Assembly (NCBI GenBank): GCA_963718635.1 | Contig: OY970367.1 | Coordinates: forward strand, 2,976,001-3,040,000 | Source of the DNA: JAIOQJ01 sp963718635 | GTDB taxonomy: Bacteria > Planctomycetota > Planctomycetia > Gemmatales > Gemmataceae | DNA length: 64,000 nt | Direction of reading: 5' to 3' | Shown here: piece after piece, positions 26,341 to 35,000 of the stretch | Layout of the letters: each line of letters opens with the position of its first letter | How positions within the stretch are numbered: the stretch's first letter is position 1 | Made by a program: the position numbers and the translations under genes | Notes under the pieces: model-generated | The model's database searches: none | Seen by the model: only the letters and a program-made list of their open reading frames with translations | Told to the model about the DNA's origin: nothing

Positions 26341-28072
26341 CTGACTATTACCCACAATTTTTTAGGGAGGGTCTTCACTTCTTTCAGCTGCGGCGCTACT
26401 ATTCATTGACCACACGGAAGTTCAGTAGTGTTTGGAGTAACACCATGGCTGCCACAGCTCCTATTTGCGCTGACGCTAAAGTTTGGGCTTCGCAAGTCGC
26501 CGGGTTCGCTGAGATGCCCGACGGACGCTTGAATACCCGGTATGCTCAGACTCTGGCGACCTTGGCGGCGCAGCCCCTCGATAGTTTTCCGCAAGCGTGC
26601 GGCTCTGCCGCTGAAGCCAAGGCAACTTATCGTTTCTTTAGCAACGAACGACTGCCGATCGAACTCTTTTTGCAGCCGTTGGTCAAAGCCACGGCCAATG
26701 CCTGTCGCGGCCAAGCTGTTGTTTTGGTGGTTCAAGATTCTACCTCACTTAACTACACACACCTCAAGTTTACGACAGGGCTTGGCTTGCTCAATGATTC
26801 CCCGCTCGCTCGCGGTCTGCATTTGCATTCGACCCTGGCTCTTCGCCTGGACGGCGTGCCTTTGGGCCTGTTCGACCAATACTATTGGAGTCGGTCTGTC
26901 GATCCAACTCCTCCCGATCCCAGTCGGCCCATTGAGGAAAAGGAGAGCCATAAATGGCTGCGCGGCATCGAAGAGTCTGAAGCCGCGATAGCCCATTTGG
27001 CCGAGAACGAACAACCTCGCTTGATCCACATCATGGATCGTGAAGGGGACATCCACGAAGTTCTACAACGCATCACAGATTCTCCGCATGGCGCCGTCAT
27101 CCGCGCCGCTCAAAATCGTTCGGTTGACGGACCGATCGACAAATCGATGGAAGCCGTCCGTGCCGCTCCGGTTCGCGGCGGTTGCATCGTCGAGGTTCCT
27201 CCTAAACAGGGCCAATCCAAACGCAGAGCAAAGTGCGAGTTGCGCTCGGTTACACTTACGATCACACCCAATCTCAAAAAACATCCGCACCGAAAGCCCG
27301 TCGTCTGGAGTTTGATCGAAGTCCGCGAGATCAAGGCGCCGCCTGGCGTCGAACCGTTGAACTGGCTGTTGTGGACGACCGAACCCGCTAGCACCTGTGC
27401 CGAGATCGTCGAGGTTCTGAGGATCTACAAAATCCGTTGGCACATCGAGTGTTTTCATTTGACCCTCAAGAGCGGTTGCCAGGCGGAAAAACTCGAACTG
27501 GAAACCGCCGAGCGCCTGACTAAAGCACTGATGCTCTATTCGATGATCGCCGTCCGCATCGTTGCTCTGCGTGATCTGGCTCGCCAAGAACCGAACGCGC
27601 CTTGCACCATCATCCTGAGCGACTACGCCTGGAAATCGCTTTTCGCCAAGTTTGAGAAGAAACCTCTCACCGCCGACACGCCCGTGCCGACTGTGCGGCA
27701 AGCCATTTTGTGGATCGGCCGGCTCGGCGGACATCTCAATCGCAAGTCCGACGGCATGCCCGGCGTGCGCACCCTTTGGCGTGGCTGGCGCGATCTAACC
27801 ATTCTCGTCGCAGGCTACAGCCTCGGCCGCAGCCAATGCTGATTTTTCAACTGCACCCCCTTGTTCGTTATTTCAATTCTTCAATGCGTCTCGCCGAGAC
27901 GCCTGCCGGCATTTGTACATCCATCTCTCAATTCGAAACTCAAATCACATTCTGAAACGGTTCACTTGAGATTCTTGGAACCAACAAAGCACTTCTCTAC
28001 AAAGTCAATGTGCTCTCGCAAGAAATTGCAGTCACCCCACCGCTCACCCCTACACTTGTGGGCAATAGTCAG
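26341..28072 (+). mobile_element. IS4-family (IS50/Tn5 group) insertion sequence, copy 2
   Basis: 1732 bp with the same terminal repeats as copy 1 and the same 10-bp direct repeat, GCAAAGCCAG, at 26331-26340 and 28073-28082. The flanking DNA outside the repeat differs from copy 1, so this is a separate insertion, not a segmental duplication. It sits between oleC and oleD, with the transposase reading against the ole genes. Confidence 0.95.
26445..27842 (+). CDS. IS4-family transposase (Tn5-like), copy 2
   Basis: 465 residues from ATG 26445 (GGAG eight bases upstream), identical to copy 1 except for Pro in place of Gln within SVDPTPPD. The DDE/YREK residues are intact (QDSTSLNY, MDREGDIHE, YKIRWHIECFH). 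A longer frame reaching back to 26184 reads through the flanking palindromic repeat and is not a real N-terminus. The near identity to copy 1 implies recent transposition. Confidence 0.95.
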   Translation: MAATAPICADAKVWASQVAGFAEMPDGRLNTRYAQTLATLAAQPLDSFPQACGSAAEAKATYRFFSNERLPIELFLQPLVKATANACRGQAVVLVVQDSTSLNYTHLKFTTGLGLLNDSPLARGLHLHSTLALRLDGVPLGLFDQYYWSRSVDPTPPDPSRPIEEKESHKWLRGIEESEAAIAHLAENEQPRLIHIMDREGDIHEVLQRITDSPHGAVIRAAQNRSVDGPIDKSMEAVRAAPVRGGCIVEVPPKQGQSKRRAKCELRSVTLTITPNLKKHPHRKPVVWSLIEVREIKAPPGVEPLNWLLWTTEPASTCAEIVEVLRIYKIRWHIECFHLTLKSGCQAEKLELETAERLTKALMLYSMIAVRIVALRDLARQEPNAPCTIILSDYAWKSLFAKFEKKPLTADTPVPTVRQAILWIGRLGGHLNRKSDGMPGVRTLWRGWRDLTILVAGYSLGRSQC

Positions 28073-28156
28073 GCAAAGCCAGGGGGAGGGTAAAACGGGC
28101 TCCGCGCTCGTTTCAACAATTCGCTGAATCGGTTGACGCACCCTTCAACGATTCAA

Positions 28157-29878
28157 TCATAGCGAGGAGGAACTATGCTCGCTGACGGCAATGGAATCGT
28201 AAAGGGGCGGCGCAGTGATTGGCGCCAAGGCGCCGGACCAATGCCGGTTCTTCAACATTTTTGCCGCCCAAACGGCGAGTTTTTCGCGAAAGATCTTCGA
28301 ATTGTGACGAATATCAACCGGAAATGCCGGGTGAAAAAGGACGGTGGTGATAGCTTTTGTATGTTGATGGCTTTGGGCAAGAGCCAGCAATTCGCCTTCG
28401 AGTTGGTTTAGCTTCGGCCTGAATTCCGTTGGGTCGAGCTCGATACAGATGACCGGTTGCAGGTCGGCATAAGCAGGTATGCCGACGAGCGCCGAACGAA
28501 ACACCGCCGGGTGCGTGTTGAAAATCGCTTCGCAGGGGATGGTGAATAAGGTCCCACGCGACGTCATTACCCGCTGCGTTTTACGGCCGCAAAACCAGAG
28601 ACGCCCTTTGGAATCGACATAACCGAGATCGCCCATGCGATGCCATATTCTGCCGCTCGCCCACTCCATGATCTTGGCCTGCTCCGTCGCCACGGGGCGA
28701 TTGAAATAGCTCGTCGTCACGACGGGGCCGCTCACCGTAATTTCGCCGATGGTTCCGTTCCCAGCTACATACTCTTCGTTCCAGTAAAGCATCGGCGCAT
28801 CGCTGATGGCGACAATGCGAACCTCCATTCCCGCAACGGGATGGCCGACGCATACGCCGCAGCCGAGGTCGGTCAACCGGCGTGTTTCGTTCAACAGTTC
28901 ATTGCTGCCGATTGATGAAACGGGAAGTGCCTCGGTTGCCCCATAGGGGGTATGCAACTGAGCCCCATGCTCGAGCATCCGGGTGAACCGTTCCACGACT
29001 GTGGCGGGAACGGGAGCGCCGGCAGAGATCACGCGCTGCAGCGTGGGCAATTTGATTTTGCGCTCTGCACCGAATCGGCCAACGCGATTGATGAGGGCGG
29101 GCGAGCCGAATAAATTCGTTACGCCGAACTTTTCAATCGCTGCGATGATCATTTTCGGGTCAACGGCGCCGGGCCGGGTAAAGTCCATATCGGGGATGAT
29201 GGCCGTCATGCCGAGCGCCGGCGCGAATAAAGCAAACAGCGGAAAGGTCGAGAGGTCGACTTCGCCCGGCCGGATATCGTACATACGGCGTAACGAATCA
29301 ATCTGCGAGCTAAAGACCCCATGTGTGTAGACAACGCCTTTAGCGATTCCCGTGCTGCCGCTCGTAAACAGGATAGCGGCAGTCTCATCGGGCAGAGCAT
29401 AAGCAATAGGGTAAGGCAGATTCGTATTGAAATTGCGCAGGCGTTTGAAGGAATGTTTGGCAAACGAGCGACCAGTCGTGACGGTGATGCGAATCGTGGA
29501 GCGGGCCCAGCGCAAGACTCGACGTGCTAAATTTGCCTTGCTGAGGCCGATAAACGCCTCGGGCTGCGCGTCGGCAAGGCAACGGCCGAGATTCCGGATG
29601 CCCATGCCCGGATCGATCAGAATGGGGACAGCGCCAATCTTAAATAGCGCAAAGGTGAGCAAAAAGAAATCGATGCTCGGAGGAACCATCAACGCCGTAC
29701 GCATACCTCGGCGAATGCCGATGCCTTCTAACCCATGTGCCAAGCGATCGCTGTCGAGTTGAAGATCTCGAAACGTGAGTTGCTTATTGCGGCGAGCTTC
29801 CACGATGCCGATACGTTCCGGTTGCTCGACGGCCATCCGGGCAAGATGCGAAGCGACATTGCACTCATTCACCTTCAT
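28157..29878 (-). CDS. oleC: OleC, AMP-dependent beta-lactone synthetase
   Basis: About 573 residues from ATG 29878 (MKVNECNVASHLARMAVEQ); upstream in-frame codons come from a palindromic repeat and are discarded. It is an ANL-superfamily adenylating enzyme, with the P-loop-like FTSGSTGIAKGVVYTHG (about residue 175), YGATEALP, and GDLGYVDSKGRLWFCGRKTQ near the C-terminal hinge. In the Ole pathway this family converts the OleD beta-hydroxy acid to a beta-lactone with ATP. Adjacent oleB and oleA make OleC the best call over an ordinary acyl-CoA ligase. There is a 177-bp gap to oleB holding one repeat. Confidence 0.9.
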   Translation of the reverse strand: MKVNECNVASHLARMAVEQPERIGIVEARRNKQLTFRDLQLDSDRLAHGLEGIGIRRGMRTALMVPPSIDFFLLTFALFKIGAVPILIDPGMGIRNLGRCLADAQPEAFIGLSKANLARRVLRWARSTIRITVTTGRSFAKHSFKRLRNFNTNLPYPIAYALPDETAAILFTSGSTGIAKGVVYTHGVFSSQIDSLRRMYDIRPGEVDLSTFPLFALFAPALGMTAIIPDMDFTRPGAVDPKMIIAAIEKFGVTNLFGSPALINRVGRFGAERKIKLPTLQRVISAGAPVPATVVERFTRMLEHGAQLHTPYGATEALPVSSIGSNELLNETRRLTDLGCGVCVGHPVAGMEVRIVAISDAPMLYWNEEYVAGNGTIGEITVSGPVVTTSYFNRPVATEQAKIMEWASGRIWHRMGDLGYVDSKGRLWFCGRKTQRVMTSRGTLFTIPCEAIFNTHPAVFRSALVGIPAYADLQPVICIELDPTEFRPKLNQLEGELLALAQSHQHTKAITTVLFHPAFPVDIRHNSKIFREKLAVWAAKMLKNRHWSGALAPITAPPLYDSIAVSEHSSSSL

Positions 29879-29966
29879 CGTCTGCGAACCCAATTGGACA
29901 TCGGTCGAATGGAGAGAGTCCAACCGCGGAGTAAAGCAAAAGTCGGTTGTAGATCTAAAGCGTTCC

Positions 29967-29997
29967 CACCCTCCCCGCGCAAAGCCAGGGGGAGGGA
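29967..29997. repeat. G/C hairpin core between oleB and oleC
   Basis: CCACCCTCCCCGCGCAAAGC followed by CAGGGGGAGGG is the same hairpin family, with one stem mismatch. It is the only repeat within the otherwise compact oleA-oleB-oleC stretch. Confidence 0.75.
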
Positions 29998-30055
29998 AAA
30001 CCATCGGCGGTTGTTTCGTCACCTTATTCGAATTCCCTTTTGTACTCCATCTAGA

Positions 30056-30928
30056 TCACGAAACACCCAAAAACGTACGCACGGCAGGAACAACCTCATC
30101 GGCTGCATCTTCTAAAATATAATGCCCGCAGTCGGCAAAGCGCAGAACCCTTGCATCAGGAAATCGCTTTACCCATTCATCCAAAAAATGATGATCGAAG
30201 ACGAAATCCTTCAATCCCCAGGCGATCAGCATCGGCTTTTCGCGCAAAGCATGCAATCCAGCCTGAACTTCGGACACGATGTCGTACCCATCATCGCCGG
30301 GATGCAACGGAATCGTCTGGACGAATTTCGAGACGGCAATGCGATTCCGCCAGGAGTCATACGGCCGCAAGTATTCCGCACGGACGGCCGGCGCCATCGG
30401 CTTCCGCTGCACGCCGATTGTTGCAGCTCGCCGGCTGAAGAGATTCAACCCGCGTATTAAAAAAGTACCGAGCCATGTACTGTGGCCAAGCCATAGCGCC
30501 AAGGGCAGACGCTTGCTGCTCGGCAGATGAAACGCGCTTGTATTGAGGACCACCAGACGCTGCACGCGTTCGGGATGCCTCACCGCCCAGGCCATGCCGA
30601 TCATGCCGCCCCAATCGTGCATGACCAGCGAACACTCTTTCACGCCCAAGTGGTTAAGGAGGGCTTCGAGATCGTCGATGCGATCACACAAGCGATAGCT
30701 GTATTGACTAGCCGAAGGCTTATCGGAGAGGCCGCAGCCGATATGGTCCGGCACGATGCAGCGATTCGTGCCGCGCAGAGCAATTATGAGATTGCGATAA
30801 TAAAAAGACCACGAGGGATTGCCGTGCAACATGACGACCGGCGGGCCCACGCCTTCATCGAGATAATGCAGGCGGATGCCGTTTCGGTCGAAATAATGGC
30901 TTTCGAAAGGATAGAGATCGTTCACCAC
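30056..30928 (-). CDS. oleB: OleB, beta-lactone decarboxylase (haloalkane-dehalogenase-like)
   Basis: A 290-residue alpha/beta-hydrolase. The oxyanion motif is HGNPSWSFYYRN, the nucleophile is Asp in MHDWGGMIGM, the acid is Asp in WGLKDFVFD and the base is His in DCGHYILED. The Asp nucleophile and HGNP place it with haloalkane dehalogenases and OleB, which decarboxylates the beta-lactone to the final cis-olefin. The start is GTG at 30928, inside the oleA 3' end (7-base overlap), indicating translational coupling. The context of oleA and oleC favours OleB over a dehalogenase. Confidence 0.92.
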   Translation of the reverse strand: MVNDLYPFESHYFDRNGIRLHYLDEGVGPPVVMLHGNPSWSFYYRNLIIALRGTNRCIVPDHIGCGLSDKPSASQYSYRLCDRIDDLEALLNHLGVKECSLVMHDWGGMIGMAWAVRHPERVQRLVVLNTSAFHLPSSKRLPLALWLGHSTWLGTFLIRGLNLFSRRAATIGVQRKPMAPAVRAEYLRPYDSWRNRIAVSKFVQTIPLHPGDDGYDIVSEVQAGLHALREKPMLIAWGLKDFVFDHHFLDEWVKRFPDARVLRFADCGHYILEDAADEVVPAVRTFLGVS

Positions 30929-32037
30929 TCAAGACCCAGCATCATGCAGTTCAGGCCGCTGCCGATTCCCAGAAAGCCGACGCGATCCCCAGGCTGCAAA
31001 AATTCACGCTCTTCGGCAACCGCCGCCGTCAACGGCAGCGATACGGTTCCGATATTGCCGAGATATTCAAAGGTTGAAAAATCTTTCTCGAAGGGGATCT
31101 CGAGCGTCCGCAGCACGGCTTCGCGATGCCCCGCGCCTACTTGATGGCAGATCACTTTGTCAATCTCGTCAATCTTCCAATTGATCTTTGATTGAAACGC
31201 TTTCCAGGTTCGTTGCCCGAGATCGACCCCGTACTTCAACACCGATCCCGCATCGGTCGCCATGAAGGGGACGACGCAATGGCGTACGCTCATATCGAAT
31301 GCCTTGCGGACGAGGCCGCCGACATCGGTGCTCATGAAACGATCGACCATCGAGGGAACGAGCGCCTCCCAGCCCCAGCGACAGAGGCTGTGATGCTGGC
31401 TCGCGTTTTTCATGACGCCGCCGAGCAACTGACGACGATGATCGCTCGATAATTCTTCATCCACCACCAGCACCGCGACGGCGCCGGAACCGCCGGTAAG
31501 CGTCGCCACAGCGGTTTTGAAAACCTCCATTGAACGGCTGGAGATCATCTGGTCGATCATCGTTTCGTTGATTTCGCGAGCCGTCTCGCACGATACGACC
31601 AGACCTGCGCGGGCTTGACCCAGTTCAATCCGATTGGCGACTTCCACAATGCCGTTCAAGACGCCCAGACAAGCGTTGCTTAGATCGAAGACGCTGGCAT
31701 CGCAGTTGATGCCAATCTCGGCCGCGACACGGCAGGCGGTGGCCGGCTCGAATTGCTCTCGGCAGACGCCGGCATAGATGAGAACGTCGATATCGTTCGC
31801 CGTCACGTTGGTGCGGGCTAACGCCTTTTTCGCAGCCACCGCCGCGCCGTGAGCCAGTGAGTAATCTTTGCCCCACCAACGCCGTTCGCTGATTCCGGTC
31901 AAGGCTTCGAGCTGACCATTTGAGAGATGCAAGGCCTTATAGAGCGGCGCCAGGCGCGTCTCCAATTCGCTCGAAGAAACGACAACGGGGGCCAGCTCAT
32001 AGCCGATCGATTCGAGATAAACTCGTTTATAACGCAT
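30922..32037 (-). CDS. oleA: OleA, thiolase-fold enzyme for head-to-head acyl condensation
   Basis: A 371-residue FabH/thiolase-superfamily protein. The active Cys is in LSNACLGVLNG, His in CHQVGAGH and Asn in YLGNIGTVSLP. The Glu in CREQFEPATAC matches the extra catalytic Glu characteristic of OleA rather than FabH. It joins two acyl thioesters by Claisen condensation to give a 2-alkyl-3-ketoacid. Only nine bases separate it from the upstream pfaB/C-type gene, so it is likely in the same transcript as the PUFA-type synthase that could supply its acyl substrates. This link is the key feature of the locus. Confidence 0.93.
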   Translation of the reverse strand: MRYKRVYLESIGYELAPVVVSSSELETRLAPLYKALHLSNGQLEALTGISERRWWGKDYSLAHGAAVAAKKALARTNVTANDIDVLIYAGVCREQFEPATACRVAAEIGINCDASVFDLSNACLGVLNGIVEVANRIELGQARAGLVVSCETAREINETMIDQMISSRSMEVFKTAVATLTGGSGAVAVLVVDEELSSDHRRQLLGGVMKNASQHHSLCRWGWEALVPSMVDRFMSTDVGGLVRKAFDMSVRHCVVPFMATDAGSVLKYGVDLGQRTWKAFQSKINWKIDEIDKVICHQVGAGHREAVLRTLEIPFEKDFSTFEYLGNIGTVSLPLTAAVAEEREFLQPGDRVGFLGIGSGLNCMMLGLEW

Positions 32038-32046
32038 GGGTGTGTG

Positions 32047-35000
32047 TTACAGCCGGGCTCCGCCCCGCCCTCCCGTTTGAAGCGTAAATTCGGTCATTCG
32101 GTAGATGATTCGTCCATCGACCGAAAGCAAACCATCAGCCTTTAGCGTGCGCCGGTCGTCATCGACTTCCGTGATGAAGGCTTGCACGGTCACTTCCCTA
32201 TCGCGTGGAATCACCTGGCCGCGATAGGTCCAGTGATGCTGGGCATCCAGACCCGGTGCAACGCACACGTCCGCGATTGCACCCCATCGTTGAATTGCGA
32301 CAAACCGCAATAGCTGCACAAACGATTCCAAACCGAGCGAACCGGGCCAAACAGGGTCCTCATAAAAGTGGGCTTTGAAGAACCAGGCCTGCGGATCGAC
32401 GCGGATGCGCCCTTCGATCGCCCCGTGCCCTTTGGGGCCTCCAGCGGGGAGATACCAGGCTATTCTATCGACCATTCGCATCATGGCGTCGGGAAATGGC
32501 GCCTGACGAGGATATTCTCCACTCCAGGCTTGCTGCAGTTCTTCCTTTGTCGGCTGATAAAGCGGGAACTCGCGTAGGCCAACTTGCGTCGCTAGTGCCT
32601 CCTTCGAGAAGAAGCCGAAATAGGTGTCGCCCGTGTAGACATCGCCGATCTTGTCGCGAACTGCCATGTCGTAATGTTGAATAATCATGCCGCCCGAACT
32701 CGAAACACGGGTGAGCGTGACCGTTGTTTTCAGCGTCCCACTGGTTGGCTCCACGGGCCTGTGCTGGATTCCCTTGCCCCCTAAGTTTCGGAACGACAAG
32801 TCGATCGGGCTTGTCAAGGCAGAGCCGACGTATGCCGCCAGCCAGCCGCATGGCTGCAGGGCAACCTCAAGTAAAATGCTGAAAGGCATGACGGCACATC
32901 GGTTGGCTGCGAAATACCATTCATCCGCCGGCACGTCGTACTCGGCCACCACTTCACCGCCGGCCGCCATCTTCCACGGCTCGGCGTTCACTCGAACAAT
33001 TCGATCCAGAAACTGATAAGGCGGTCCGGGCAAACGAGCGATTTTCCGCTCGTTATCAAAAATTGAATAACGATCGCCAAATGCTTCTGAAGGCTTGCCA
33101 ACAGCGAAAGCCAGGATGCGCTCGCGGTCAAAAAGCGGGGCTTGCAGCGGTCGGCCTCGGAGTGCCTCCACATACGCTCCAGTTGTTCCCGATGCAGGCC
33201 CGTCAGCCGAAGTGACATATTCGTCATTTCCACAATCGGCCGGCCATCGGCATACATCAACGCATCGGCTATTGCATATGGCTCGGGTCCGTAACCCAAT
33301 TCTTTGATAACCACCTCGTACGCGGCCACTTTGGTCGAAGCGATCACTTGCCCACGGCACTTGAGCCGGCTGCTGATGCCGGGCAAAGGCTCGCAGGCTA
33401 ACTCGCCTTCTTCGCCCACCCAGCCCATGCGCATCAAGAAGATTCGCAGCGTATGCAAGCAGCACTCATACATCAGCGTTCCCGGCATCACCATGTCGTC
33501 AACGAAGTGACATGTCAGGAACCAATCATCGGGATGAATATCCGCTTCCGCACGAATTGAACCAAGCCCAAATCTTCCGCCGTCTGGTTCCAGTTGAACC
33601 ACTCGGTCCACCAGATGCAACATTCCTCCCGGAAGGCGCATTGGCGAGTGCAGCCCTAACCCTTGAAACTCATGGCCAAAAGCTTCCGCCAGATTTCCTT
33701 GCCGTAGCGAACCGATCTGCTGGGCCGAGAACGTCTCTCGCTTCATCGGCGCCAGAGTTCGCCAGTCGGCAGGGTGCTTGCCCGGCATCGGCCTGCGATC
33801 GAGTGTCGTCTGCACGATGCCCTTGCCGCTGGCCAGGGCATCGGCGGTGAAGAAACCGGCGCAGCCATCGGTCATTGTCAGTAATGGCTCGCCATCGACC
33901 GACCCTTCAAATTGAAAACGAAAGAGATACGTATCTCCCTGCCGAAAAAAGTGATTGATCCGAATGTCGTAACGAATGAGTTCCCCGACTTGCGGGAGCG
34001 GACGATGGAAGGTAATGGAGGCATCGAGCAGGCGATAGACCGCCAAGCCGCGCGTTTCGAGATCGATCCCCAAGTATGCGGACAGAAGCAGATCAGCCTG
34101 TCCCGCTTCCACCGCCACGCAGGTCGGGATCCTACCCGCATCGAGATACCAGCGCTCGGCATGAACGTAATGCTCGGTGATGACTCGGCCATGCGTCATC
34201 GAATGCGGCTCGCCTTCAATGGAGAGGACGCGATCGACGAGCATCAACGGTCCATCCGGAAGCCTGACGCGCGTCGGAAACGAATCGATTTCGGCGAAAG
34301 TCGAGCCGAATACAGCGCCGATTGACCCGGCGGCAAACTCGCGACACTGCTCGTAGTCAAGCGCACGCGGCACGGCATCCCGCGATTCCACGGCAGTGAA
34401 GAGAGGTTCGTCGGCAACATCGCTCCGACCGCTCAACAGCGCCGATTGAAGAGCGATCGTTTCCGCCATCCGTTCTTGCGTGCGCGTCGTCAAACGCAGG
34501 AACGTTTCATGAGCTTTCGCGATCGCGACATAGGTTTGCGCCGCCTCGACAAAGCCTACCGTTCGGAGCGCGTTTACCATGATTGGCTCAGAAGTGGGAT
34601 TCGCTTCAATCGATTCTCGCGAATCGGGAGATCGCTCTTCCCACCCTCCTTGAGGCTGTGCGGCAGGACGATGCGCGGCCTCTTCCCAGAGTGCGCCAAC
34701 GGATTCTGGCGAGCGGCGCGGCGTAAGCCCGCCGTGATTCTGAACCCACGGCGGGCTTACGCCGCGCCGCTCGCCAGAAATGCCAGAAAGAGATGGCGCA
34801 CCCTCTTCCCACCCTCCCCCCGGCTTTGCAGAGGGACGGCTCTCTTCCCACCCTCCCCCCGGCTTTGCGGGGGGAGGGCAGGGTGGGGGGAAAGGCTGCG
34901 AGTGCGAGGATGCTTGTTGATGGGCAGAGGGCACTGCCTCTCCCATGCCCGAGAGCGTCCGCACCGGTATCCCTACCGTTTTCGCCTGTTGTGAAAACTT

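Larger units (their letters stand above)
26184..28143. repeat. Composite palindromic element interrupted by IS copy 2
   Basis: The left end GGGTGTGCCAATTGCATCTG (about 26184) and the right end CTGAATCGGTTGACGCACCC (about 28124-28143) are imperfect inverted repeats of the same type as those at 46876-47001. Inside are a hairpin around GGCTTTGC (about 26224-26262) and a second hairpin, CCCTCCCCCT/AGGGGGAGGG, split by the insertion sequence. The region fills the space between oleC and oleD. Confidence 0.75.

Noticed and set aside
26184..26444. N-terminal extension of the second transposase
   Set aside because: It is a translation of the flanking palindromic element and IS end. Copy 1 lacks the same extension.
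16543..28072. The two IS copies as an assembly duplication
   Set aside because: Flanking DNA beyond the 10-bp repeat differs, and one base differs inside the element. They are separate insertions.
30056..30928. Haloalkane dehalogenase
   Set aside because: The catalytic set fits both families, but the overlap with oleA and adjacency to oleC support OleB.
31000..31036. FabH-type ketoacyl-ACP synthase III as the function of oleA
   Set aside because: The additional Glu in CREQFEPATAC and the neighbouring oleB and oleC fit OleA better than FabH.
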